Shown here piece after piece: positions 1-12,718 of a stretch of 64,000 nt of DNA. Made by a program: the position numbers and the translations under genes. Positions within the stretch are counted from its first letter, which is position 1. Each line of letters opens with the position of its first letter. The stretch is from Sympetrum striolatum (taxonomy: Eukaryota; Arthropoda; Insecta; Odonata; Libellulidae), in contig OX388350.1 in the NCBI GenBank assembly GCA_947579665.1, positions 85,331,152 through 85,395,151 on the forward strand, read 5' to 3'. The notes under the pieces were generated by a model that worked only from the letters and a program-made list of their open reading frames with translations, was not told where the DNA came from and ran no database searches.

Positions 1-2925
1 CAATAGTTTCAACATACAGTATTTTATTTGCTATGTTTTTGTGACAAATTATGTGTCTTAGAAAGAATAGTATCCTTTATAAAATTCTACCAGTATAACT
101 CAATGAGGAAGATCTCTTTGATTCAGTTCTTATTGAAATGCGGTGCGAATAAGTGGTAGCTTGTATATAATCAAGTATATACTCCGTCTTTTATTTATTC
201 GTTAGGAAACAGCGCGTTGGAATCACTCAAAGATCATCAATAGAATACATATAAATGGAATCTATAAATAATGCGATAATGCAATGAAAACAGTAGACTG
301 CATAAAACGCATTTTTGTTGGATGTGATGTAAACGTTCGAAAGTGAAGGAACTCTATTTCGAACAGATTTGAATACGTGGCAATTTTAAGGGATCCAGAT
401 GATGAAAGGTGTACCCACGAATTTGAAAAGGTACAGCGCAAAATATATCGAGATGTGTGTTTGGATAAGCTGGCGTTGTGTAAATACTATCCGAAGCAAG
501 TCTTTGAAATGAAGGATATAATATGAATTCAGAGAAAGTACGTTTGCGGATGATTTAATCGGGATTAGGAGACTCTTTCGTTACTTCTTCTGATTGGAAA
601 ATTTTCATAAGATAAGATATTTAACATCCACGAGTTAAAATATCGAAAGTTTCAAAGTAATTCTTCGATCAATTAAAAAATGTTAAAATGGATAATGTCT
701 CAGCATTACCGTCGGTGGTGAAAAGTGAATCTAAATTTCAATAAGCATAAAAATAGGAAATTAATCCTTTTTAAACTTTGGCGCACGATAAAATCAGTGA
801 TGGAGAGGAATTTAAAAAAAATGGACGGAGAACTTCCGACTCTTTGATTAATGCAAATGCGAATTAACGAACCATATTTCACAAGCATTTGATTTCAGTC
901 TGTGTAAGTGGGATTAAACTTTTCCATTTCCCTGAGATGAATTAACATGTCTATAGGCACAGTACTTTCACTGCTTATGTTCACGGCAGAATAAAAGAAA
1001 ATTAGATTGCAAAGGAAGGAAACCTCTGTCAGACGAGTACGAGGAAAGCGCTCTCAATATCAGAAAAATTATAATTCTAAAAAATCCCCTATTATAGCAA
1101 ACTTTGTAGCCGATGATGGGATAATAGTGATAATAAATGCTATAAATTGGATTATTAAAGTATTGGTGCAATAATGATTATTATTAAACAAAGTCTACAG
1201 TATATAAACAAAAATTTTTAAAAATATTTTCACCCAAAATATCAATTATATTTCTGCACCCATGCATTTGGCCATCTCTCATTGGAGTGTCCGGGTGATA
1301 CACCTCTGTGGGAGAGATGTCCCATTAGCATAAACTGAAATAAATCTGGAAAGAGCTATTTACATGACAAAATAGTTTAAATTAACTTGAAGTTAGGATT
1401 TTACTAAAGGCTTAAGTTAACTTTAAAACATATTTAAAAGTTTAATCTTCAAAATTTTAGCCAAAAATTGTAGTACATTTAGAAAAAAATATCCATTTAA
1501 AGTTATAATGAAATTTGCAATCGGTATGAATGGGGGCTAGAATACACATCGTCCATACGCGTGAAGAAAACTCCTATCGGCAGTTCATTGAGAAGTTTAA
1601 TGCAAAAAGCTTAATCCATAGCTTTTCTAGTTACTTCCTCGAATATTCTTCCAACCTTTATTGGTGTCCCTTCCTACCAAAAATATTAATCTGATCACCT
1701 TTAAGTTGGGTCATTTTGAACTCAGAAATATAGTAAAAGTATTCATACAACAAATAAAACATTAAATGTTATAAATAGGTGCGAAACAGCAATGCATAGC
1801 TTCCGCAACGAGCAACCGTGTGAAAGAATCGACGAGGATGGAAGGTGCTGCAAAACAGCTTAATTCACTGAATCTGCCTTCTTATCTAGTCCCTTAGGAG
1901 GCATCTCAGTCACCTTCAGAGGCATTTAAGTGGCATATTGAAGCTTGATCATCAGTTTTCATTGCAAGTGGTATCTTCGTACGCAAAAATATTGTCGTTT
2001 TAACCGAAAATATTTGACAATTTCGATATTTTTGTCGAAATTTCGAAACTTCGAGACAAAAATTCTCACAGAATATATTTTTGATTCCGAAAACAAATTA
2101 TCTTTGTAATGTCCATGTGGGTGAGCCACTTTTGCCTGGTGTTACATCTCGATCAGAAAAAAGTGGAAAACGCTCTACCCCAAGGCTTGCTAAGCAATAC
2201 GTCATCTTTTGATTGTGCATAAAATGCATTCGATCGTGGTTTATATTTGAATTGACATTTTAATGGAGAATACAACATTTTTCTTGAAAAAAACCTTAAT
2301 CAGCATCATCTTAAATTTAAATTGATATTTATAGGACATACATACAAAAAGATAACACTGGGGAATCTATCCCGAGAAGAGATCTATCCTCTCAGTACGG
2401 GAGAGATGCCCTTGCAACCAGTTGGGCTTCACTTTTAAGATGCCCAGTCACTGCACGTGGATACTATATGAACCTATAGCTACAAGTTTTCGCCCTTTAT
2501 TTCAAAATATTCAAACATTTAAACTAATGCCAACTGGAAAAATTTTACTCTATCTTATAACAGGACGAAAAAAACAATACCTACCTGAAATGATGTTATA
2601 AAACTGCGTAAAAAGAATTAATCGCCGTGAAACTCTTGCATGTTGTAGAGAGATGCCTGACTGACGAACACCGTTAGTATAGCAATCTCGTGGATTTCCT
2701 TAAAAGTATTACGACGACGACTAATAATAATTATAAAGAATTTATTTGAGGTTTCAAACCCATTAACTTAATACACAAAAAATATACTTATAGAATAAAG
2801 CATATAGATAAAGGATGAGTTGAACTTTTGGATCTACTAATTAAATCATCTCCAATTTTCAATTTTCATTCATCATATATGACTGGATTAATTTTTGATA
2901 CTATTACGCCTCCTATCTAGACACG

Positions 2926-3030
2926 GGCGCCGTCATGATTTTTGTCAGCGGCGGCGTAGGGGGAGAATGAAGCCAGCGGCGGCGGCGTAACGGCGTGACT
3001 GCTTAATCAGAGGCGGCGGCGCGGCGTGTA
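2926..3030. repeat. CGG-rich tract in copy A
   Basis: A strongly GC-rich island of GGC/CGG trinucleotides sits in otherwise AT-rich DNA, with the pattern GCGGCGGCG repeated several times. The counterpart in copy B is 37122-37253 and has more and rearranged CGG units, so the tract has changed length since duplication. It does not lie in a convincing reading frame. Confidence 0.7.
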
Positions 3031-3144
3031 AAATTTCCTTCGTATACGGAAAGAAAGAAGGCGAATAACTCGAATATCGGAGTGTATTTTATTATAATAA
3101 TATCATACCAATAAGGTCAATGTAGAGCTATCTTGAATACGCAG

Positions 3145-3420
3145 CACAGTGGGCTAGAATCGAAAAAACCATGCAAAAAGATCCTTTTCTTGAGTGCGGA
3201 CTTTAGCACTGGATGTTCTCGAATAAATCCTGTCTATTACTACCAAATTATTTACGCTGATTTCTACCTATTCAAATTCTACAGGTGGTCAGAAGTGATC
3301 AAAATTCACGAAAAATGCCAGATTTAGATTTTTTGCAAAATTCTTCATCCTCAAACCCTAATGAGCAGAATAATCTTAAAAATCAAAACAGTGTTAAATT
3401 ATCAACTCTTAATCTTAAAC
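3145..3420 (+). mobile_element. Solo Transib-like terminus in copy A
   Basis: The sequence starts with CACAGTGGGCTAGAATCG, which matches the terminal inverted repeat of the Transib element at 47312-50835. The similarity continues for about 250 bp with blocks such as TTGAGTGCGGACTTT, TCTACAGG.GGTCA.AAGT and CGAAAAATGCC. The preceding five bases, CGCAG (3140-3144), fit the CG-ended target preference of Transib. I could not find the opposite end to the right, so this is a fragment or an element whose other end has decayed. Confidence 0.65.
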
Positions 3421-5199
3421 ATGAATCTTTAATGTGATAACTGTTGAATATTTGAATTATTACATCACTTTCTTCAAATCTCTGAATATAACTTCTGTTG
3501 GTGAAATACTCACTTCATGCAACATGTCTTATAAGTTATATTTATTTCTCTTATCCTCTCTCGGACCCTCCGATTTAAGGAAAACGAGCTCACATAAGAC
3601 GCTTTCTGGGAATATTATATGCAGAACATATTGAGGTTTTGCAATGCGAAGTTTCATAGCTCACACTCAAAAAAATCAGATACATATATTTGTCATTCCA
3701 TGCCGATTCGACAGGAAAATCGGCAAAATTGAACCTTGAGGTGAACTATTTTGACCAAATTTGGCAAATCGCTTTGATTTGATAAAGAAATGAAAACCCC
3801 TCGGCGGCCTCGCATCGGTAGTTGAAACCACTCGTCGTGGTTCTCACTGCGGCGTATATGCACTAGCTAGTGATTACTCCTGCTGTGCAACTGCGCGGAA
3901 ACTGATCTGATTCACATATAAGTGAAAACCTGTTTGTTCTACGACCGACATCTGCGAAGTTATATCGTGTTTAGGGTTTAGAGGGGGCCTCGCTGTCTCA
4001 GGGCCGCTGTTGCCAATCGGCGCATCAAATCAATTTTTTGTGATATCAGTTTGGAGTCGTTTGTTCTCTTTCTTAACTGATAAATCTGTTGTTGTTGCGT
4101 GTCGTCTCCATTTCGAGTGTCAGTTATTCGTTACTCATCGCGAACTTCTTCTGTCTGCCAAAAACGGGTTCACTACATTATTAAACGACTTCCACTAGTC
4201 GTGTCTTGAATTTAGTGGTTCCAAATTCTAGAGAATTGGAGTGGTGAACCAATTAGGCTTAGTTTATAGATAATAGTATGTAACGTATGAGTATATTGCA
4301 ATATATGAGTCAGTATGTTTAGATAGGAAAGAGAGCATTCTAGTTTCCGTCACGATTCATGCTGTTAGGATTACATTAGTAAATAAGCTATTCTCAGTAA
4401 ACGAAAGAATTGTGATATGATTGCGTTGACCCAGTAAGCAATGGGAGAAACGTAGTAGATCATTTCATAAGGGATACTTATAATGAAGAAGTCAAAGGGT
4501 CACGCTGTCTTTAAACATCGAAAATCTTAAATAAATAATTTAATAAATTGCATACGCATATACTTTATGGAAAAAAATACATCGCTTGGGGGGTCACATT
4601 GGTCCCACTGTAATAATTAATGTAAATTGAATGTCGATTTTTCTATTGTTTATTTCATTACCGAGCTATTTTTAGAATATTTTATGTTAGCACGTAATAT
4701 CATCTACCTGAATATGTTGCCAAGGGAAGCTACACGTAGCAGCGGCGAAGTCTTCTTTGGAAGAAATAAATTCATAAGGTCTCTGAAGTGCGACGATGAA
4801 TGAGGACCAATTATAAGAAAAGAACAGCCAATCGTTGGCAGAGCTTAAAGTAATTGACTTATATAAGGAAAAGCAGAAAATTGTTTCTTACGTTGGACAC
4901 GAGATATCACTACAGTCGATCGTCAGTTTCGGAATGTAAATTAAAAATGATTAAACTGATGTCATGATTATTGTAGCATACCTACTAAACCGTTAAGCCA
5001 CTTACAGGGATCAGAAACATGATATCCATAGAAAAATCATGACAAACTGGTGATCATATCTATCACGAGCCATAACATTGCCACGTTTGAACGAAACATG
5101 ACGTCAATTAAAGAACTGACAAAATTTCCATCCAAAGCAATGAGAGAAGTTTGTCTTAACTTCCTTTTCTTTTCTTCATATTAATTTCTTTTCTTACCA

Positions 5200-5990
5200 G
5201 TATTTCTCTGCTGCTTCACTCTGAAGTTTGCGATACCGGCAAATAGGCAATGACCACGTCGGTAGGCGGAGGTACAGGGTATAAGATTAAGAAATGACAA
5301 GGGGCGTAACAAGATTCCTTTTGTTTTCCTGATAGAAATTAATGAAGTGCGCCTAAATTCTTATCGATGGAATATAAAAAAAGAGATTCTTATCGAAAAA
5401 AACCTCAGAAGTGGCCTGGCGGTTAGCCTGTTTGATTGAGCCATCTTGCTTACGTTTTTTAATACCAATTACAGTTAAAATTCTTCCACCTACCGAAAGA
5501 AAAGATGTCATATTGCGGGAATGTTTAAAATTTGAAGAGTGTGCGCTAAGCGACTGAAGAAGGCTCAACTCTTCCCAGGTACCCATGATTCTGCATTTAT
5601 GTTGGAAATTTCGGAGATAATGTCTTAGGAATATGCATTTTCGACGCAATTAGTATATATTTCTGACAAAGATTAGTCTTAAGTGTAGTCCCGCTCTTCT
5701 AAATGCCAATCTTACACCCTCCGTATTACTTCTCATGATCGGTGGGTTCCCTACCTTCTTGCCGTACTCGCTAACTCCAGAGTGAAGAAACACACCTACG
5801 CTGGAAAGAAAAGAAATCAAAACAAAGAAAAGAAAAGAAACATTTACTTCATTTAAGTATTTGGCAGGAGATTATGTCGGTTATATAATCGAGGTTACTG
5901 ATCTATTTCGTCTCCCCGTGGCTACGTCATTGCCCGTTCATGAACAGACGTTTGACGCTGATTCAGAACCGCTTAGGTCAACTGCGAAGC
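5200..5990 (+). repeat. Divergent blocks similar to 42735-43420
   Basis: Two blocks here (about 5212-5290 and 5740-5990) align in the same order and similar spacing with 42735-42830 and 43195-43420. Shared words include AGGCAATGA, GGAAAGAAAAGAAAT and ACTATGTCGG/ATTATGTCGG. Identity looks nearer 65-75%, far lower than in 1-4160. Between the blocks, a short stretch (AATTTAGGCGCACTTC.TTAAT) is inverted relative to its partner (5339-5363 against 43103-43128). The blocks could be an older part of the same duplication or separate dispersed repeats. Confidence 0.5.
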
Positions 5991-6689
5991 AGAAGACGCA
6001 ACAAAATCAAGAATTCTGGGAGTATATTCTATCAGAAACATTTTAATTGAATGGATATAAATTTCGATATACATTATAGAGGACAATAGCTACGTTATTA
6101 CGGAGAAATAGAATAGGAGTCACGAACCTTTACATATAAGATCAGCAATATTTCACTAGAAAGATAAAGACTTTAATAAGACGAAAAAAAATTGAAAAAG
6201 TATAAAAAGCGGATTGGACTCAGCGAGTGCCGGGACGCTACTTAAGATGCAGTCAAAGTATTTTCTTCAATACATAATTAGCGTTTTTCTACGTTGAGTT
6301 ATTTATTGATATATTTCTGTATTTTTGTGATGAAAATACGTCATCAAAACACTGAAGAAGCCATGACGGAGGAACTTGCATTCAAACAATCAACTGCTCG
6401 AATGGAGAACATAAGGTGTTGATCCTTCTCGTAGAAACGTTTTCTCTTGCAGATGTCTCAATGAATAGATATGACTTATACTATAGTCTAAACACAAAAC
6501 CATTTCGTTGCTTAGTAACGAAGATATTAATTTTAAACGCTCACGAAACTTAAGTTGACTATGGGCATTAATGGGTCAGCATACCTTATCTAACATGAGG
6601 AATGGACTAGCTCCGAACATATTCAAATGATTCATATTTTTGTTTCAATATTATATTTAGAATAACTTTCACTTTATTCCCATTTTATA

Positions 6690-7000
6690 TCCTTTTTTTG
6701 ATTATTGTATAGTTTTTATTTTGGTGGCATTTTATAAATTTTGCACTAATTTTACCTCCTGTCGAGGCATTGTTTGGCTGAGGTGGGATATTGTGCTTCT
6801 TATACTTGATATTTTCCTGGTGTACGATTTCAACAGATTCTTCTCGGGACCTCCACCAGGTCTTGGGTTTCCTATTTTGATTTTTGTTAACATTTTTCTA
6901 CAGGCAGTCTTTGTACTTTGTAAATAGAAGCACATTTTTGTATCTAGCCTTGTATGGTATCATTGTATCAATGCATTAATAAATAAAGTCCAATAAAAAA
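6690..7000 (+). other. Possible 3' UTR-like segment with poly(A) signals
   Basis: The stretch ends with ATTAATAAATAAAGTCCAAT followed by an A-rich run, which resembles the 3' end of a LINE or processed transcript on the plus strand. The open frame across it (6721-6927) has no recognisable domain. This is a low-confidence reading. Confidence 0.25.
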
Positions 7001-9147
7001 TTAAAAGAGATGGAGTAATTCGAGGCAATTATTTTGGTTCCACTAAATAGGTGAAGTTAGGTATCTTCAGTCCCAAAGCTTAATAATTATTACTTTTCGA
7101 CTAAGTAATAGAGCTTATGGTTTAATTCCTTCAGAGACAAAGGTAGATTACGAAAGCTTTTAAGCGCTGAAACACAAGCAAGTATTACTTACTGCTGACG
7201 AACATGGATGGCTGACATTTCAGTTGTTTGCAGTATATTAAGATAACGCATAATTCAAATTATTGATGTTCTATTTGTGATAGTTAACGCGGCTATGCAT
7301 GGAATTCCATGGTTTATTTTGTAATTTTATCTCTAATAATATGTCACTAATTTCCGTCATCTACAACGACAGATATTGGCTTCAGCAGATCATTAAAGCA
7401 GCAATTTAATAAAATTTGAACTTTATTCTTTTATTAATTGAAGAGCGATGTTTCGGAAAGTATACAAAATAGTGCAAAGGAATAAAATTAAAAGAGAAAT
7501 AAGGTAAATTATAATTTCCGCGCTCTGGGATGTATCCCACGATATTCTGATTAGGAATTCAAGACCACAGCACCAGAGCTATTTTAACCTTATGAGATCA
7601 GCTGGTTTTTGTGTACTTGGTTAACTATCCTTGTGGTACATTTTTCGCCCTCGTAACCAACATCGCCATGAAATCGAAAGCCCTCGACGTCATCCTGACG
7701 TACGGGTTTGGCGTACATTCAAATTCTACATGTTTTTATATTTTATTTTCTAGCTAACTTTCAAAACGTAGACATTTTTTAAAATTTTCTCTCCTCCCAA
7801 TTTTCAACACCTTTTTCCGCAAATCAATTGCCTATCGTTCTTTTTACCGAAAATGCTTTTCGTTTTGACAACGCGGTTATTCAAAAAGTTTAGAAATTAT
7901 GTTTCGATTTTTACTTTCAAAGGCTGTAAATATTTTATTTGAATTTCAACTATTGCCATTTAAAATGACTATCATTATACGTCTTTTCCACAGATTACTC
8001 ATTTTGGCATTTCGCTATGGTTTAATTTAATGGCACTTTGCAAAGTCTGTTTTGGTCAACTTATATATCAAGAAGAAGACGTAGTTACGGCCCAAGTTGA
8101 TTTTTAAGACGTAAGTTGATAAACTGAGAACACTAAATTATAATTTTCATATTTATTTAGAATATACGATTTCCAATAAAATGTTACTTATATGCATAAA
8201 TATAATGAACATTTATATATATTGTTTCTGTGACTGTTTCACCTAGAAAGAAATATTGACATCCAATTAGAACGAAAGAATAAATTAATGCGGTAATGAC
8301 AGTAGGAAATGTAAATAAACAGCATCAGCTAGCCACAATTGGTCATAAACAGCCTTGCGTAGAACAATAATTACGTATCCGTAAAAATAACACTATCCAG
8401 AAGTTTAATACGAGTAAATATTTAAAAAAACAGAAACCAAGCTAGACAATATACAAAAAGGAAAGTTAAACAGTAGAAGTGAATGTTTCATGAAGAATGA
8501 CATGAAAACAGAGAAAAGATAGATCGCCCAACGCAATTAAAAGAGGTACAATAGAACGAACTGTTGAATCGCATATTCCGAATGGATGAAAGATGAAGAT
8601 GAATGTAACAAGAGAATAATCTGAAATTCAATAAAGTATAACGCACGAGAGAAAGATTTGTATTATTACCATAAATTAGCAAGAAAACATAATCTATAAT
8701 TGAATCTTAATAATCTTGATCGGTGGTTTACCAGCTAATGCCTTTCGCATACTTTCATTCGGTCCGCAAAGAAAGCTTAAATCATGCATATTATATAATT
8801 TTGACTTGAAAGTTTAAGTCACTGCCCAAATTTCACCCTTTTAAACCATTTAGATTTGGTAGTTAGACAAAACCACTTATTTAAAATACCGTTAGACAAT
8901 CTTTCTGATCTTCAACTAATAATTTATAATCGTAAGAAAAATACATTCTTTTATATGGATCTTTTTGAGTTCTAAACCTCTTTCATATGTAAAATATGGA
9001 AAAAGCTTAGCAACCAAGAATATAAAAGTTGCTTGTATATAAGTAAAGGACGTTCAGAAAATACCGTAAAATCGGAAAGTTTTTTCAAAACCGAAGATGT
9101 AGAAAAAAACTTCTGATGAAGCTCACACGTGAAAACATAAACTTCTC
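7000..9147. other. Unassigned AT-rich sequence
   Basis: I see no convincing gene, terminal repeat or RNA here. The sequence is AT-rich and has only short accidental open frames. Confidence 0.5.
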
Positions 9148-9151
9148 TTAA

Positions 9152-11756
9152 CCCTTAAAGGACTGACGTTCCCATATGGGAACGGACTGCAGCTGGGTTC
9201 TCTAGGTAGCTAAACAATATCTTGATTGTCATAAAATGGTCAGTAAACGATATTTTGTGAGCTAAGAGGGTCCAAAGCTTAGTTTCATTTGAGTTTTGGT
9301 GCATTTAAGTCAAGGGAAATATTTCTTGTGATTTTTCGAAAAACAGGGAAATTTTGAGATGGATCCTTCTGGCAACTAATTTTTATAAGTTTTACTGTTT
9401 TTAATTTAAAGTAGTATTTTGCTTGTATACCTTTAGTATGATGTTCTAATCATCGAAAGAAATTAAATATAGCAGAGTTTGAGGTTATTTGTTGTTGTTA
9501 TAACGTTGTTTATTGCTGCGTTCCCATATGGGCACGTCAGGCCTTCCCACTACTACGCGATTTCCTTGCCGATGGCTGTTAAGGAATGCTATATATAGTA
9601 TATAAAAGAATATTTTGCGACATAATACATTATTTTTGGTGCAATTAAGTTAAGAATTATTTTAGTTTTAAGTTGTGACAAGAAGACTATGGCAGTTATT
9701 ATGCATATTTATGAACTAAATCTCGGAAAACCTAAATTTATATAGTAGAAGCGGCAGCAACATATATTAGCAAATGATTATTGTACTAGATATACAAATC
9801 CTTTCAAATTTTATTAGCTTCACATAAAAATGATATCATTAGAGGTGTTATAGTTTCTATTCAGGAAAAACGTAATTTTTCATGAGTCGACTTCACTGAA
9901 GGAGGCTCTCCGAATCCTTGACGAGGATGAAGAGAGTGAGGTAGATGTTACCGATTTCTTCATTTCTCCAACAGAAGAAAATGAGCAAACTGATGAAGTA
10001 TTGGCTAATAAAGATGAGGAAAGATTGGTTGAGAATTTTACTGGCAAGCGAATGAGGGCACAAGCCGAAATTCGGTTGGTAACCAACGAAGGTATCGGTG
10101 CTGGAGAAGACGATGGGGCAAAAAAATCTGTGCGGAGAAAATGGATAAAGGGCAGCATTGAGTGCACGGGAAGTTTTTCTGAAGCAGATTACTTTTCATA
10201 CTCTAAACTTAGCTGCATCGAATTGCTAGAGCTCTTCATCGATGACGATTTCGTCGCATTCATAGTGGAACAAAGTGAGAATTACGCCCGATTTTTTAAT
10301 TGCCCCAGTCCACAAATTACAGCAGAGGAGATGCGAGCCGTCATTGGCATTTTGATTGTATCCGGGTACAACATTCTCCTGGAAAAATATTTTACTGGGA
10401 CGCGAAAAAGGATGTACATATTGAATTGGTTAGTAGAGCGATAAGGAGGGACTGATTCATCCAAATAATGAAATTTTTACACTTGGCGGATAATACTAAG
10501 TTAGTCAGTCAAGCGATGTGTTCTACAAAGTCTGGCCTACGATGAAAATAATTACACAGAGTAGTTTGCAGCATTTGGTGCCTTCCCAGTTCTTAGATTG
10601 TGAGGAAGAGATGATAAGATACTACGAAAGACCCAGCTGCAAGCGATGTAGTAGAGGTAAATCGATAAGATTCGGTTATTATAATTTGAAGTGTAATATG
10701 AAATAATATAATAGCATTAATTTATTTAGCTCAATATATAATGTATACGAAAGAATGTATTGCCACATTTGAAAGGATGTGGCTACAATGGAACTGAGCG
10801 AATCAGAAAGAACCGGATTCCGAAAGATTGTCCGCTACCACCAAAAAATGATCTAAAAAAGGAGGAGAGTGGAAAGAGCATCACAGCTATTTCTACATGC
10901 GAAGGAATAGGAATCACTAAATGGCTGGACAATTTGGTAATTGTGGCAGCTTCAACAGCGTATGGAGTTACGCCGTTGATGAAAGCAAAAAGGTTTTATA
11001 GGAAACAAAAGAAAATTATTCAGCTTCCACAACCCTACTTCATATCCCAGTATAATAAGCATATGGGTGGAACTGACCAAATTCATGTAAATTCACTGCA
11101 TATTGGTAAGATATGATTTATATAAATTATTTGCAACTCAGACAATCGAATAATAATAATAATAAAAGGAAATCCTCAGATCCAAGGACAAAATTAGAGT
11201 CTAGACGGAAGATTGCTCAGGTGTACTTTACTCGGTACAAGACGGAATAAAAACCACCCGGTGGACGACTCAGCAAGGCTTCCACGTCAAAAACTGGCTC
11301 CACGCAAGAGTTGTGGTATGATCAATTAATCGGTGTAATTGGTGACATACCACAGAACAAGGGAAAACGCTGCGCTTATGAAGAGTGCGAGAGTCGTGGG
11401 AAAACAATGCGTAATAAGTGCGATGTTGGGCTCTGTGTTAAATGTTTTACAAAGTGCTTAACAAAATAATTATAAAATAAATACTTATATCTTCCAAGAA
11501 AAACCATTTCATACAATATTTTTTTGAAATAAATAAGATTTTTTGCAATAAAATGCTTTTTTTAAATTTCATCATGGCGCGCGTATTAGTAGTAGTGGGA
11601 AGGACTGACGTGCCCATATGGGAACGGGCATTTGCAACGAACCTATTATTGTTAACTTTTTTAAACAATTTTCTGTTGTTAATTTAGGTCATCTGAATAC
11701 CAATATACTAAAATTAGGGTAATTTTTAAGAAAAAATAATTCTCGTCCTTGGAGGG
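9152..11756 (+). mobile_element. piggyBac-type DNA transposon (degenerate), 2.6 kb
   Basis: The element is flanked by TTAA on both sides (9148-9151 and 11757-11760), the hallmark piggyBac target. Its ends read CCCTTAAAGGAC (left) and, on the opposite strand, CCCTCCAAGGAC (right). Inside each end lies the palindromic motif GTTCCCATATGGGAAC or a one-base variant (9168-9183, 9520-9535, 11610-11625). The copies near the two ends are in direct orientation; the middle copy, with its flank, is inverted relative to the right one. The transposase remains are decayed, so this copy cannot be autonomous. Confidence 0.92.
9881..11469 (+). pseudogene. piggyBac transposase remnant
   Basis: The transposase would cut and paste the element at TTAA sites. 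An acidic N-terminal segment (9881-10443) leads into the DDE_Tnp_1_7-like region (SCIELLELFIDDDF). A second piece (10518-10706) keeps the family segment KIITQSSLQH...MIRYYERP, followed by GKSIRFGY. A third (10760-11116) has RIPKDCPLP and the diagnostic QYNKHMGGTD, which carries the last catalytic Asp. A fourth (about 11200-11469) keeps the IAQVYFTRYKTE segment and a C-terminal Cys-rich zinc finger (CAYEEC...CDVGLCVKC). Stops, frameshifts and missing stretches separate the pieces. The segment with the middle catalytic Asp is missing, and the first one appears replaced (DCEEEM). No start Met is visible at the N-terminus. Confidence 0.9.
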
Positions 11757-11760
11757 TTAA

Positions 11761-12718
11761 GAGAACGAGATATTAAACAGTCTCATACAGAAAATGAAAA
11801 TCTGGATCTTAAAACTATTTTTATATTTTCAAATCAGGAAAATAAAAGCTATGATTATTTTAGATTTAACTTACATTCATCACGAATACATAGACATATT
11901 TCAGCGTAAGATAATACACAGGAGTTCCCCCACATAGACCTTTCCACTAGTTTAGCCGAGCTTCTTCGGAACTCTTTCCATCACTGATTCTTCGTCCCGA
12001 ACTCCCACTGATAGGTCCTATAAAAATACAACAAGATCACGAAATTAGTCATTGCACGCTGCAAGAGATGCCAAAATTCTATTAGTTACCAACATTTTCT
12101 TTCAATCAAGATCATTGGAATTGAACGGACCTAGATCATACCTGGATGCTGGGAATGCAACAAATCGAGTAACTTCCCCTCTTTTTATTTTTCGTTGGCG
12201 TTCACTCAGGAAGTTATTACTATGGGCTCGGACATACTTCAGCCAAACATCGGTTCCTTTTCTTTTCGCGAAGATAACAAAGAGGTTGGAACTGCTTCGT
12301 CGTCGTCATTTGATCTTTCCTGCTTTTCCTTTTATATTACGTCATTTACTGTAAGAACTACCAAATATTGGATGATTTTTATCGTTGTAATGCAGAAACC
12401 ACATGAATCTATTTCTTCTAAAGAAGACTTTTATTTATATTTTGTGATTTATTGTGTTTTAAGTTCGCCCAAAAAAAAATTACAGGGCAAACACTGATAC
12501 ATACAATAAATTGTAATACAATTTTATACATATGAGAGAAGAATTTTAAACTTAATTTACAAAACAATTTTGTTTAAGTGCGAACAGAAAAGGCTTCTCC
12601 TTTGAAACAAATCAATATCTAGACAATACATATTAAAGGTTTGGCACAATATATATAGTGTTGAATTATTGGCACAATATTTTGTTTTCACATTTTTTAA
12701 ATAATTTGAATTAATTTT
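11761..12718. other. Unassigned AT-rich sequence
   Basis: Short open frames at 12052-12497 have no recognisable domain. I see no terminal repeats. The stretch separates the piggyBac element from the Mutator-like element. Confidence 0.5.

Larger units (their letters stand above)
1..4160 (+). repeat. Long direct repeat, copy A (about 4.2 kb)
   Basis: The window opens inside a block that recurs almost base for base from 34049 (offset about 34,048). By eye the two copies stay collinear and clearly above 90% identical for over 4 kb, with only small indels and scattered substitutions. No protein domain is recognisable; the short ORFs inside are interrupted and conserved only as DNA. The block contains several short GAGAGATG-type motifs (for example near 1312, 2411 and 2649), a CGG-rich tract (2926-3030) and a Transib-like terminus (3145). 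The left boundary lies outside the window. It could be a segmental duplication or a very large unclassified transposon. Confidence 0.9.

Noticed and set aside
6721..6935. Overlapping open frames on both strands as small genes
   Set aside because: No domain and no splice context; the region looks like a 3' end with poly(A) signals.
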